In this document: one piece after another, positions 48,625-56,299 of the stretch | Position numbering within the stretch: the first letter of the stretch is position 1 | How the letters are laid out: each line of letters starts with the position of its first letter | From: CAVQBC01 sp963848415 | GTDB lineage: Bacteria > Actinomycetota > Thermoleophilia > Solirubrobacterales > Solirubrobacteraceae | DNA length: 64,000 nucleotides | Direction of reading: 5' to 3' | NCBI GenBank assembly: GCA_963848415.1 | Contig: CAWKDN010000002.1 | Coordinates: 372,001 to 436,000, forward strand | Made by a program: the position numbers and the translations under genes | Notes under the pieces: generated by a model | Told to the model about the DNA's origin: nothing | Seen by the model: only the letters and a program-made list of their open reading frames with translations | The model's database searches: none

Positions 48625-49689
48625 TCACGTGTCCTCGCGCGCCCTGGAGGGCTGCACGCGCTTGGGCTCGCCGGGCATCTTGGGGAAGTTCGGCGGATAG
48701 GGCAGCTCGCCGCCGGAGCCGTCGCGGTCGTCGCGGTCGGCCAGCTCGAGCAGCGGCTCGAGCGCGCACGGCTCGTGCTCGGCGATGGCCGCGTGGCGGT
48801 CGCCGACCGCCGCGAAGCGGGCGGGCATCGTGCGCACGTCGAAGTCCTCCGGCGCGACCTCGGTGAGCTCTTCCCAGGTCAGTGGCGCCGACACGCGGGC
48901 GTACGCCGTCGGCCGGATGGAGTAGGCCGAGGCGATCGTCCGGTCGCGCGCCATCTGGTTGTAGTCGATGAAGATGCGCTCGCCGCGCTGCTCCTTCCAC
49001 CAGTTGACGGTGACCTCGTCGGGCATCCGCCGCGCGAGCTCGCGGCCCAGCGCGATCAGCGCCCGGCGCGCCTCGGTGAAGCTCCAGCGCGGCTCGATCG
49101 GCACGTAGACGTGCAGCCCGCGCCCGCCCGAGGTCTTCGGGAAGCCCGCGAGCCCGAGCTCTGCGAGCAGGCCGCGCAGCTCGGTCCCGACCCGCACAGC
49201 GTCGGCGAAGTCGCGGCCCGGCTGGGGGTCGAGGTCGATCCGCAGCTGATCGGGATGATCGAGGTCGCCGCGGCGCACCGGCCCGGGATGGAAGGTCAGC
49301 GTCCCGAGGTTCGCCGCCCACGCCACCACGGCGAGCTCGGTCGGGCAGACGCCGTCGGAGCGGTTGCCGTGCGGCGAGATGATGGGGGCGGTCTGCACCC
49401 ACGCCGGCGCGCCCTTGGGCAGCCGCTTCTGGAAGAACGCGTCGCCCTTCTCGCCCTGCCAGATCTGCAGCTTCGCCCCGGGGAACACGCCGGCCGGCCA
49501 GCGCTCGAGCGTCGTGGGGCGGTCGCGCAGCGCCCCGAGGATGCCCTCGCCGACGGCCAGGAAGTAGCGCACGACGTCGGCCTTGGTGACGCCCAGCTCT
49601 GCGAAGTAGACCTTCTCGGGGCTCGAGACCCGCACCGTGCGCGGGCCGTCCGGTCCCTCGACCTCGAGCTCGAGCGCCTTGGCCGCCAT
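48625..49689 (-). CDS. LigD-type Prim-Pol (AEP polymerase)
   Basis: A 354-residue stand-alone archaeo-eukaryotic primase/polymerase. Motif I LRIDLDPQPG (DxD), motif II KTSGGRGLHVYVPI (SGxGxH) and motif III FIDYNQMARDRTIASAYSIR are intact. NHEJ and gap-filling Prim-Pols of this form add ribonucleotides or dNTPs. LigC is downstream (7-base gap), as in the mycobacterial Prim-PolC/LigC excision repair set. No Ku gene is in the window. ATG at 49689. Confidence 0.88.
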   Translation of the reverse strand: MAAKALELEVEGPDGPRTVRVSSPEKVYFAELGVTKADVVRYFLAVGEGILGALRDRPTTLERWPAGVFPGAKLQIWQGEKGDAFFQKRLPKGAPAWVQTAPIISPHGNRSDGVCPTELAVVAWAANLGTLTFHPGPVRRGDLDHPDQLRIDLDPQPGRDFADAVRVGTELRGLLAELGLAGFPKTSGGRGLHVYVPIEPRWSFTEARRALIALGRELARRMPDEVTVNWWKEQRGERIFIDYNQMARDRTIASAYSIRPTAYARVSAPLTWEELTEVAPEDFDVRTMPARFAAVGDRHAAIAEHEPCALEPLLELADRDDRDGSGGELPYPPNFPKMPGEPKRVQPSRAREDT

Positions 49690-49695
49690 CGCGCC

Positions 49696-50286
49696 TCAGC
49701 CTGCCGGGGTGCCGTCGCGATCGGCGATCAGCACGTGGAAGTCCAAGCGGCCGCGCTCGATCCGGCGCCGGCCGGACACGGGCAGCCCGGCCCGCCCGAG
49801 CGCGTCGGCGACCTCGCGGACGGAGCGGATGCGAAAGCCGTGGGGCGCGACGGGCATCTTCGCCATCGCCTCCGGGTCGCCCATGCCGACGACCGCCCGC
49901 CCGGACGGCTTCAGTGCGCCCGCCAGCTCGGCGAAGGCGCGATCGAGGTCCTCGACGAAGTAGATCGTGTTGGTGGTGACGACGCCGTCCAGGGACGCCG
50001 GGGCGAACGGCAGGTCGGTCATCGAGGCGCGGTGCAGCAGCAGGCGCCCGGCCGCGATCGGCTCGCGGAACCGACGCCCGGCACGGGCGAGCATCTCGTC
50101 GGACACCTCGACCCCGTGGACCGTCGTTGACGGATCGGAACGGTCCAGCAGCAGGGCGAGGCCGACGCCGCCGCCGAAGCCGACGTCGGCCACGACGCCG
50201 CCCGGCGGGAGGGCCAGCGCGTCGACCGACGCGGTCACCGCCTTGCGGTTGCCGCGGTCCAATGCCGCGCCCACGAGGCGCCCCAC
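49696..50286 (-). CDS. SAM-dependent methyltransferase
   Basis: A 196-residue class I methyltransferase. GGVVADVGFGGGVGLALLLD is motif I, VHGVEVSDEMLARAGRR motif II, LPFAPASLDGVVTTNTIYFV motif IV. GTG at 50286 is the first canonical start, but 21 or more family-like codons (RERINAGVARQLGHPSG) are open upstream without ATG, GTG or TTG before an in-frame stop near 50350. The true start may be non-canonical. It lies 6 bases before the Prim-Pol gene. Confidence 0.7.
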   Translation of the reverse strand: MGRLVGAALDRGNRKAVTASVDALALPPGGVVADVGFGGGVGLALLLDRSDPSTTVHGVEVSDEMLARAGRRFREPIAAGRLLLHRASMTDLPFAPASLDGVVTTNTIYFVEDLDRAFAELAGALKPSGRAVVGMGDPEAMAKMPVAPHGFRIRSVREVADALGRAGLPVSGRRRIERGRLDFHVLIADRDGTPAG

Positions 50287-50358
50287 AAGGCCCGAGGGGT
50301 GGCCGAGCTGGCGCGCGACGCCGGCGTTGATGCGCTCTCGGAGGTCGATGCTGCGAGG

Positions 50359-51300
50359 CTACCGCGGTCTTAGAGCCGCCTCGGCCGGCTGGCGGGCCGG
50401 GAACTCGTTGACCGCCGCGGCGACACCCTCCGGGGACTCGAGGTAGGGCACGTGCCCGGTGTCTGGGAGCACCGCGACGGTCGCGTGGGGCATGGTCGCC
50501 GCGACGCGCTCGCCGACGGAGGGCGGCGCGAACCGGTCGGCGTCGCCCCAGGCGAAGAGCGTGGGCACGGCGAGGCCCGCCAGCTCGTCCTCCAGCAACA
50601 GATGGGGCCGGATGCCGCGCAGCGTCCCCAGCGCGCGCATCAGCCTGTGGGCGGCGGCCCCGGCCCCTGGGAGCCGGGCCTGCGCTGCGTCCAGCTCGAC
50701 GACGTCGCGCGGCACCCGCTCCGGGTGGGCCACGAGCAGCGGATAGACCTGGCGCCGAAGCTGCGCGGGGTCGGCGACCTGCAGGCGGCCGAGGAGCGCT
50801 CCGGCGACCGGGACTCCCAACAGCCGCAGGACGAGCGGCGGCCGCAGCGGAAGTCCGAGCGGGGCACCCACGAGCACGAGGCGCCGGACCCGCTCGGGAT
50901 GGGCGAGGGCGAAGGCGATCGCGAAGAACCCGCCGATCGAGTTGGCGACGAGGTCGACGGCATCGGCCCCGACGCCGTCGGCCAGATCCCGCAGCCACTC
51001 GGACGCGGACCGCCGGAGGTCGGTGCCGCGGTAGTCGATCCCGTCGCTCAGCCCGCAGCCGGGGCGATCCGGGATCACCAGCGGCCCGGGGAGGTGGCCG
51101 GCGAGCAGGCTCCACTCGCCGGCCTGCGACAGGCCGCCGTGCAGCAGGACGGTCGGGCATCGCCCCTGGCCCCTGGCGAAGACGTAGGTGCGACGGCCCG
51201 CGCGATCGGTGAGCCACCGGCTCCGGCCGTCGACGCTGTGGCGGGCGAAGAGCGCGAGCCGGTCGCGCTCGAACGTCTGCGGGTCCGTGGTGCGGCGCAT
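50359..51300 (-). CDS. Alpha/beta-fold hydrolase
   Basis: A 313-residue protein. PTVLLHGGLSQAGEWSLL is the oxyanion segment; DLVANSIGGFFAIAFA has the nucleophile in N-S-I-G-G; LFAWGDADRFAPP the acid; LPDTGHVPYLESP the histidine. A complete catalytic triad. Possible esterase or haloperoxidase-like; substrate not assignable. 12 bases downstream of the methyltransferase stop, same strand. Confidence 0.85.
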   Translation of the reverse strand: MRRTTDPQTFERDRLALFARHSVDGRSRWLTDRAGRRTYVFARGQGRCPTVLLHGGLSQAGEWSLLAGHLPGPLVIPDRPGCGLSDGIDYRGTDLRRSASEWLRDLADGVGADAVDLVANSIGGFFAIAFALAHPERVRRLVLVGAPLGLPLRPPLVLRLLGVPVAGALLGRLQVADPAQLRRQVYPLLVAHPERVPRDVVELDAAQARLPGAGAAAHRLMRALGTLRGIRPHLLLEDELAGLAVPTLFAWGDADRFAPPSVGERVAATMPHATVAVLPDTGHVPYLESPEGVAAAVNEFPARQPAEAALRPR

Positions 51301-51312
51301 GTCGGCCCCCGC

Positions 51313-52185
51313 TCAGCTCGCGAGCGCCGCCACCGCGACACCGGGAAGCTCCAGGCCCGACGCCGACGCCGACGCGAAGGCGACGGAGGCGGCTCCAACG
51401 TGCGCAGCGACCGCGTCACGGTCTGGCCCGGAGAGGCCGCGGAGGACGAGGCCGGCGGGGCCGGCGGTGTCGGCACCGACGCGCAGGTAGTCCTCGACGT
51501 CCGCGTAGACGTAGCGCACCGGCAGCTCCTCCGTCCGCACCGAGGCAAAGCCCGCGGCCTCGAGCAGCGCGACCACGGTGGTGTGGCTCGCGAGCGAGAA
51601 CGGGCTCGGTGTCGCGGCGTCCGGCAGCGGCGCGTGGCCACGCTCGACGAGGGCGCCGGCGAGGATCGAGATCCAGGGGTTGCGCTCGGGCGCTCCCCAG
51701 ACCGCGAGAGCGAGCCGCCCGCCCGGGCGCAACACCCGCCGCGTCTCCGCGAGCGCGGCAGCGGGGTCGGCCATCAGCATGAAGCCGAAACGACAGAGCG
51801 CACCGTCGACCGAGTCGTCCTCGAGCTCGATCCGCTCGGCGTCCATCGCCCGGTAGTCGACGTTCGCGACGCCCCGCTCGGCGCCCCGGCGGCGCGCGAC
51901 GCCGACCATCGCGGGCGCGACGTCGGTCGACAGCAGGCGGCCGCGGTCGCCGGCCATCGCCGCCGCGTCGAAGCCGGTCTCCCCGGCGCCGGCGGCCAGC
52001 TCGAGCACGGTGTCGCCCGGTCGCGGCGCCAGGCCGCGGACCATCCACTCCCGCACGGGGGCGACGGCCTCCTCGATGCGCGCCCGATGGCGTTCCCAGC
52101 CCGGCGCTAGCGCCGTGGCGACCTCCAGGAGGGTGCGACGCCACTGCTCGCGATCGGCGGTGATCTGCTCTGCGGACGCTGGCAT
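51313..52185 (-). CDS. SAM-dependent methyltransferase (paralogue of 15184-16050)
   Basis: A 290-residue protein. GDTVLELAAGAGETGFDAAA (motif I), STDVAPAMVGVARRRG (II), MDAERIELEDDSVDGALCRF (III/IV), AETRRVLRPGGRLALAVWGA and a terminal SGLELPGVAVAALA. Blocks and spacing mirror the gene at 15 kb. It is downstream of a LuxR gene (116-base gap), as is its paralogue. The acceptor is unknown. ATG at 52185. Confidence 0.82.
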   Translation of the reverse strand: MPASAEQITADREQWRRTLLEVATALAPGWERHRARIEEAVAPVREWMVRGLAPRPGDTVLELAAGAGETGFDAAAMAGDRGRLLSTDVAPAMVGVARRRGAERGVANVDYRAMDAERIELEDDSVDGALCRFGFMLMADPAAALAETRRVLRPGGRLALAVWGAPERNPWISILAGALVERGHAPLPDAATPSPFSLASHTTVVALLEAAGFASVRTEELPVRYVYADVEDYLRVGADTAGPAGLVLRGLSGPDRDAVAAHVGAASVAFASASASGLELPGVAVAALAS

Positions 52186-52301
52186 GCCCGGCTCCTCTCG
52201 CTTCGTGGTCCTCCGGCCCTGCGGGCCTGCGGCGACGCTAGGGCGCGCGCCGGTCCCGGCGCATCGCGAGATCTGGCCATCCCGCGCAAGATGGCCAGCC
52301 G

Positions 52302-53960
52302 TCAGAGGAGGCCGTGGCGATGGGCGTAGCTCGTCGCCGCCGCCCGCGAGGAGACGCCCAGCTTCCCGTACAGGTTGCTGAGATGGCGATGCACGGTGTG
52401 CTCGCTGAGCACGAGGCGCCCGGCGATCTCGCGGCTCGTCAGCCCGGCGGCGGTCAGGGCGAGGACCTCGAGCTCGCGCGGGGTCAGCGTCGCTCGCCCT
52501 GGGGAGGCCGTGCGCTGAGCGACGCGCTCCTCGAGCCCCGCCAGCACGGCGTTTGCCCGCTCCACCTCGCGCATCGCGCCGAGCCGGGCCAGGGCGCCCC
52601 GGGCGGCCTGCGCTTCCTCCCGCGCTGTCGCGAGCCGGCCGCAGTCGCGCAGTGCCCCGGCCAGGTCGAGCCGCGCGCCGGCGGCCTCGAACGGCGCGCC
52701 GGAGCGGCCGAAGAGGTCGACGGCGTCCTCGAACCGGCGCCGGGCCAGGTCGGGGTCGCCGCGGGCCGCGGCGATGCTTCCCGCCGCACCGGCCGCGAGC
52801 GCTCGCAGCGGCTCGGTCCGCGCCGCGGCGGCGATCGCCTCCAGCTCCGCCAGCGCCTCGCCGAGGCGGGCGGGCGCGGCGCACTCGACGCCGGCGCGCA
52901 CGAGCAGCGCGAGCGCCGCCGCGCGGGCCGCGCGGTCGGACGGGGCGAGGCCGCGCAGCGCACGCTCGGCGAGATCGCATGCCCGCTCGGGCTCGCCGCG
53001 CTCGAGCGCCAGTGCCCCGGACCCCAGCAGCGCGGCGTGGCGCCCCTCGACCCGGGCGAAGAGCTCTGCCGCCTCGGCCAGCCGCCCCTGCCGCCGGCGC
53101 AGGTCGGCCAGCTGGGCGATCCCGTGCCCGCGACCCGCCGGCCGGACGAGGGCGAGCTCCCGGTCAGCCGCGACCAGCTCGGCCTCGCCCTCGGCCCAGC
53201 GCCCTGACGAGATCAGCACGCCCGCGTAGGACGTGCGACAGGTCGCACGCAGAGGACGGAACCCGAACCGGCGCGCGTAGGCGGAGGTCCGCTCGAACCA
53301 CTGACTCGCCCGCTCGACGTCGCCCGTCAATTCGCAGGCGGCGAGCATCGCGCAGCAGGCGTGGGCGACGGCGGCGAAGTCGTCGCTGTCGCTCGTGATC
53401 GCCACCACCGCCGCCTCGTCGAGCCGCCGCATCCCCTCCCCCGCGTCGCCCTCGGCGACGAGGCAGAGGCCTTCGGTCGCCAGCCCCATCGCCTCCAGAT
53501 CGGGCCGCCCCAGCTCGCGCGCCAGCACCGTGGCCTCGTGCGCGAGGCGCCGTTGGCGCTCGGCGTCGCGTCCCTGGGCGGCGGCCGTCGCGATCGCCAG
53601 CCAGACGTGTTCGGCCCCGGGCGCCAGGCCGGCGAGCAACCGCGCCGCCCGCTCGCCCCAGCCGCCGCCGACAGAGCCCTGGCCGAGGATGTAGCCATGG
53701 GTGTAGGCGAGCCACAGCGCGACCCGCCCGGCGCCGCGCCGGTCGTCGCGGGCGAGGTAGCCGCGGTGGGCGTGCTCGAAGCACTCGACCCCTCGCCCGA
53801 CCTCGTCGCGCCAGATCGCCGCCCAGCCCAGGCCCTCGCTGGCTTCTGGGATCTCGGCCTCGCGCAGGGCCGCCTCGAGCTCGCGGCGAGCGTCGTCGAA
53901 CCGGCCCGCGGACAACGCCAGGCGGCCCGCCTCGAGCAGCGCCGGGACGCTCGTCGGCAT
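52302..53960 (-). CDS. LuxR-family regulator with a TPR-like helical N-terminus
   Basis: A 552-residue protein. Repeated helix pairs rich in Ala/Leu/Glu (for example LLEAGRLALSAGRFDDARRE, LRRRQGRLAEAAELFARVEG and RRRFEDAVDLFGRSGAPFEA) look like TPRs. The C-terminal LuxR helix-turn-helix is TPRELEVLALTAAGLTSREI, AGRLVLSEHTVHRHLSNLYG, KLGVSSRAAATSY. There is no NTPase P-loop as in the large MalT-like regulators. It probably regulates the methyltransferase downstream. Confidence 0.8.
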   Translation of the reverse strand: MPTSVPALLEAGRLALSAGRFDDARRELEAALREAEIPEASEGLGWAAIWRDEVGRGVECFEHAHRGYLARDDRRGAGRVALWLAYTHGYILGQGSVGGGWGERAARLLAGLAPGAEHVWLAIATAAAQGRDAERQRRLAHEATVLARELGRPDLEAMGLATEGLCLVAEGDAGEGMRRLDEAAVVAITSDSDDFAAVAHACCAMLAACELTGDVERASQWFERTSAYARRFGFRPLRATCRTSYAGVLISSGRWAEGEAELVAADRELALVRPAGRGHGIAQLADLRRRQGRLAEAAELFARVEGRHAALLGSGALALERGEPERACDLAERALRGLAPSDRAARAAALALLVRAGVECAAPARLGEALAELEAIAAAARTEPLRALAAGAAGSIAAARGDPDLARRRFEDAVDLFGRSGAPFEAAGARLDLAGALRDCGRLATAREEAQAARGALARLGAMREVERANAVLAGLEERVAQRTASPGRATLTPRELEVLALTAAGLTSREIAGRLVLSEHTVHRHLSNLYGKLGVSSRAAATSYAHRHGLL

Positions 53961-54022
53961 GCGCCGATGCTACTTCCGGGCCGCTCTACCGTCACCCTCG
54001 TCATACGCGATAGCCTCACGGT

Positions 54023-54274
54023 ATGACGATGCTCAGCTTCCGGGTCTCCGACAACGAGGCCGCAGAGCTCCGGCGCTGGACCGACGAGCTCGGCGTAGAT
54101 CGCTCCGAGCTGTTGCGCGAGGCGCTTCGTCGCCACCTCGTCACCCTCCGCAGCGAGCGCGACGCCGAGCACTGGGAACGGAACCCCGCGACGGACGCCG
54201 AGCTCTCGCTGGCCGAGGTCGCAGATTGGGGTGCAGCCGAGGAGTGGGCGGACTGGGACGATGCGGCGCGGTGA
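54023..54274 (+). CDS. Ribbon-helix-helix antitoxin of a second MazF pair
   Basis: An 83-residue protein. MTMLSFRVSDNEAAELRRWT opens an RHH domain, SELLREALRRHLVTLRSERD continues it, and an acidic Trp-rich tail (WGAAEEWADWDDA) should occupy the toxin groove. ATG at 54023. It overlaps the toxin start by 14 bases. Confidence 0.75.
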   Translation: MTMLSFRVSDNEAAELRRWTDELGVDRSELLREALRRHLVTLRSERDAEHWERNPATDAELSLAEVADWGAAEEWADWDDAAR

Positions 54275-54569
54275 GATCTGGTTCGCGGCGACGCCGGGCG
54301 GCGACCGGCCGGTCCTGGTGCTCACCCGCGACCCGGTGGCCGATCGGATCGGGGCCGTGGTGGTCGCCGCCCTCACCCGCACCGCGCGCGACCTCGTCTC
54401 CGAGCTGCAGCTCACGGTCGAGGGCGATGGCGTGCCGACCGACTGCGTGGTGAACTTCGACAACGTGCACACGCTTCCCCGCGGCTCGTTCCGTCGCCGC
54501 GTCGCGACGCTCTCCGCCGACCGCCTGGCCGACGCCTGCCGCACCCTGCGCGACGCGACCGGCTGTTGA
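54261..54569 (+). CDS. mazF: MazF/PemK-family toxin
   Basis: A 102-residue endoribonuclease. MRRGEIWFAATPGGDRPVLV is the classical MazF opening, followed by VVVAALTRTARDLVSELQLT, CVVNFDNVHTLPRGSFRRRV and LSADRLADACRTL. ATG at 54261. It is only distantly like the MazF at 1.6 kb. Downstream the DGPF gene begins about 100 bases away. Confidence 0.85.
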   Translation: MRRGEIWFAATPGGDRPVLVLTRDPVADRIGAVVVAALTRTARDLVSELQLTVEGDGVPTDCVVNFDNVHTLPRGSFRRRVATLSADRLADACRTLRDATGC

Positions 54570-54671
54570 GCGCCTACGCGCCAGCTCGGCCAGTGGCGTC
54601 GATTCCGACGGGCCCATGCGCTCGTATTGCCATCGCGGCGATCGGCGCCGCGCGAGCCAAGGAGCACCACC

Positions 54672-55028
54672 ATGCGATACGCCGTCCTCCTCTACGCCGA
54701 CGCCGGCCTGGGCGCCGGTCCCGGGTCCACCGAGTGGGAGACCTCGCTGCCGCATCACACCGAGTTCGCCGAGCGCCTCGGCGCGCGCGGGCTCACCTTC
54801 TCGGGCGGCGCGCTGCACGCCGCCGGCGCCGCCACCACCGTGCGCCGGCGCAACGGCGACCGGCTCGTGACCGACGGCCCGTTCGCCGAGACCAAGGAGC
54901 AGCTGTGGGGCTACTACGACATCGAGGCGCCCGACCTCGACGTGATGCTCGAGGTGTGCGACGGGCTCTGGGAGGTCGAGCACGGCAGCGTCGAGATCCG
55001 CCCGATGTTCCCCAACCCGGGCGGCTGA
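54672..55028 (+). CDS. YCII/DGPF-domain protein
   Basis: A 118-residue protein. MRYAVLLYADAGLGAGPGST opens the YCII fold. VTDGPFAETKEQLWGYYDIE has the DGPF motif. It is paired with an ECF42 sigma factor starting 14 bases downstream, an association known for this group. AAGGAG is 7 bases before the ATG. The role is unknown; ligand binding or a signalling step is assumed. Confidence 0.88.
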   Translation: MRYAVLLYADAGLGAGPGSTEWETSLPHHTEFAERLGARGLTFSGGALHAAGAATTVRRRNGDRLVTDGPFAETKEQLWGYYDIEAPDLDVMLEVCDGLWEVEHGSVEIRPMFPNPGG

Positions 55029-55042
55029 GGGCCGCGGAGGCC

Positions 55043-56299
55043 ATGACGCGCTGGCCCGTCGCGGGCGACGTCGAGCTGGTCACGCGGGCAGAGCGCGCCC
55101 GGGTGCTGGCGAGCGTCGCCCGCGACGTCCGCGACCTCGAGCTGGCCGAGGACGCGGTGCAGGAAGCCCTGCTGGCGGCGGTGAGGACGTGGCCGCGCGA
55201 CTGCGTGCCGCGGCGCCCCGGCGCCTGGTTGACGACGGTGGCCCGTCGGGCGGCGATGCGGATGCTGGCGGCGCGGGCGCCGCTGCTCGGCGACCCGGCG
55301 GAGCTGGAGACGCTGCAGGCCAGGGTCGAGGAGCCGCCGCCCGAGTTGCCCGACGCGCAGCTCGAGCTGCTGTTCGCCTGCTGTCACCCAGCGCTCACGC
55401 TGCGCGACCAGGTGGCGCTGACCCTGCGCACGGTCGCCGGCCTCACGACCGAGGAGATCGCCGCCGGCTTCCTGCTCGAGCCCGCCGCGCTCGCCCAGCG
55501 GCTCGTGCGCGCCCAGCGCAGGATCCGCGACTCGGGCATCCCGTTCGCGATCCCGGACGCCGACCGCCTGCCCGAGCGGCTCGCCGGTGTGCTGGCCGTC
55601 GTCTACCTCGTCTACACCGAGGCGCACAGCTCGAGCTCGCAGGCCGGAGCGGTGCGGGTGGAGCTCGCCGACGAGGCCGTCCGGCTCGCGCGTCTGACCG
55701 CGGCGCTGCTGCCCTCTGAGCCCGAGGCGCTCGGCCTGGCCGCCCTGGTGCTCGCCCACGACGCCCGCCGCGCCGCGCGCATCGACCCCGAGCACGGGGC
55801 GGTGCCGCTGCGCGCCCAGGACCGCCGCGCCTACGACCGGGCGCAGCTCGCGGAAGCCTCCGGGCTGCTCGACCGCGCGATGGGGCTGGGGCAAACCGGG
55901 CCCTACCAGGTGCAGGCCGCGATCGCCCTGCTGCACGCCACGGCACCGTCGGAGGAGGCCACCGACTGGACGCAGATCGCGGCGCTCTACGAGACGCTCG
56001 CGCGGCTGGAGCCCGGCCCGATGGTCGACCTCAGCCGGGCCGCCGCCATCGGCCACGCCGACGGCCCCGAGCCGGGACTGCGGGCGCTCGCGCTGGTCGA
56101 GGGCCTCGACGGCCACCCGCTGGCGCACGTCATCCGCGCCGACCTGCTCGCCCGCGACGGGCGCCCCGAGGACGCCGCCGCGGCCTACGAGCGGGCGCTG
56201 GCGCTCGTGGCGGGGGACTCGGCCGCCGCCGAGGACCTGCGCGGACGCCTCGCGCTCATCGCAGGTGCGTCGCCGCCTGCACGAGCCCCACGTGGGTGA
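55043..56299 (+). CDS. ECF42-group RNA polymerase sigma factor
   Basis: A 418-residue sigma factor. Region 2: VLASVARDVRDLELAEDAVQ then EALLAAVRTWPRDCVPRRPG. Region 4: FACCHPALTLRDQVALTLRT and LTTEEIAAGFLLEPAALAQR. About 230 extra residues (DUF6596/TPR-like: AVVYLVYTEAHSSSS, DRAMGLGQTGPYQVQAAIAL) typify ECF42, which has no anti-sigma factor. Targets are DGPF genes, such as the one just upstream. The 3' end overlaps the convergent GH15 gene by 44 bases. Confidence 0.88.
   Translation: MTRWPVAGDVELVTRAERARVLASVARDVRDLELAEDAVQEALLAAVRTWPRDCVPRRPGAWLTTVARRAAMRMLAARAPLLGDPAELETLQARVEEPPPELPDAQLELLFACCHPALTLRDQVALTLRTVAGLTTEEIAAGFLLEPAALAQRLVRAQRRIRDSGIPFAIPDADRLPERLAGVLAVVYLVYTEAHSSSSQAGAVRVELADEAVRLARLTAALLPSEPEALGLAALVLAHDARRAARIDPEHGAVPLRAQDRRAYDRAQLAEASGLLDRAMGLGQTGPYQVQAAIALLHATAPSEEATDWTQIAALYETLARLEPGPMVDLSRAAAIGHADGPEPGLRALALVEGLDGHPLAHVIRADLLARDGRPEDAAAAYERALALVAGDSAAAEDLRGRLALIAGASPPARAPRG

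Noticed and set aside
48602..51217. Minus-strand open frame of 871 codons
   Set aside because: It crosses three real genes (Prim-Pol, methyltransferase, hydrolase) in the wrong frame; Arg-rich.
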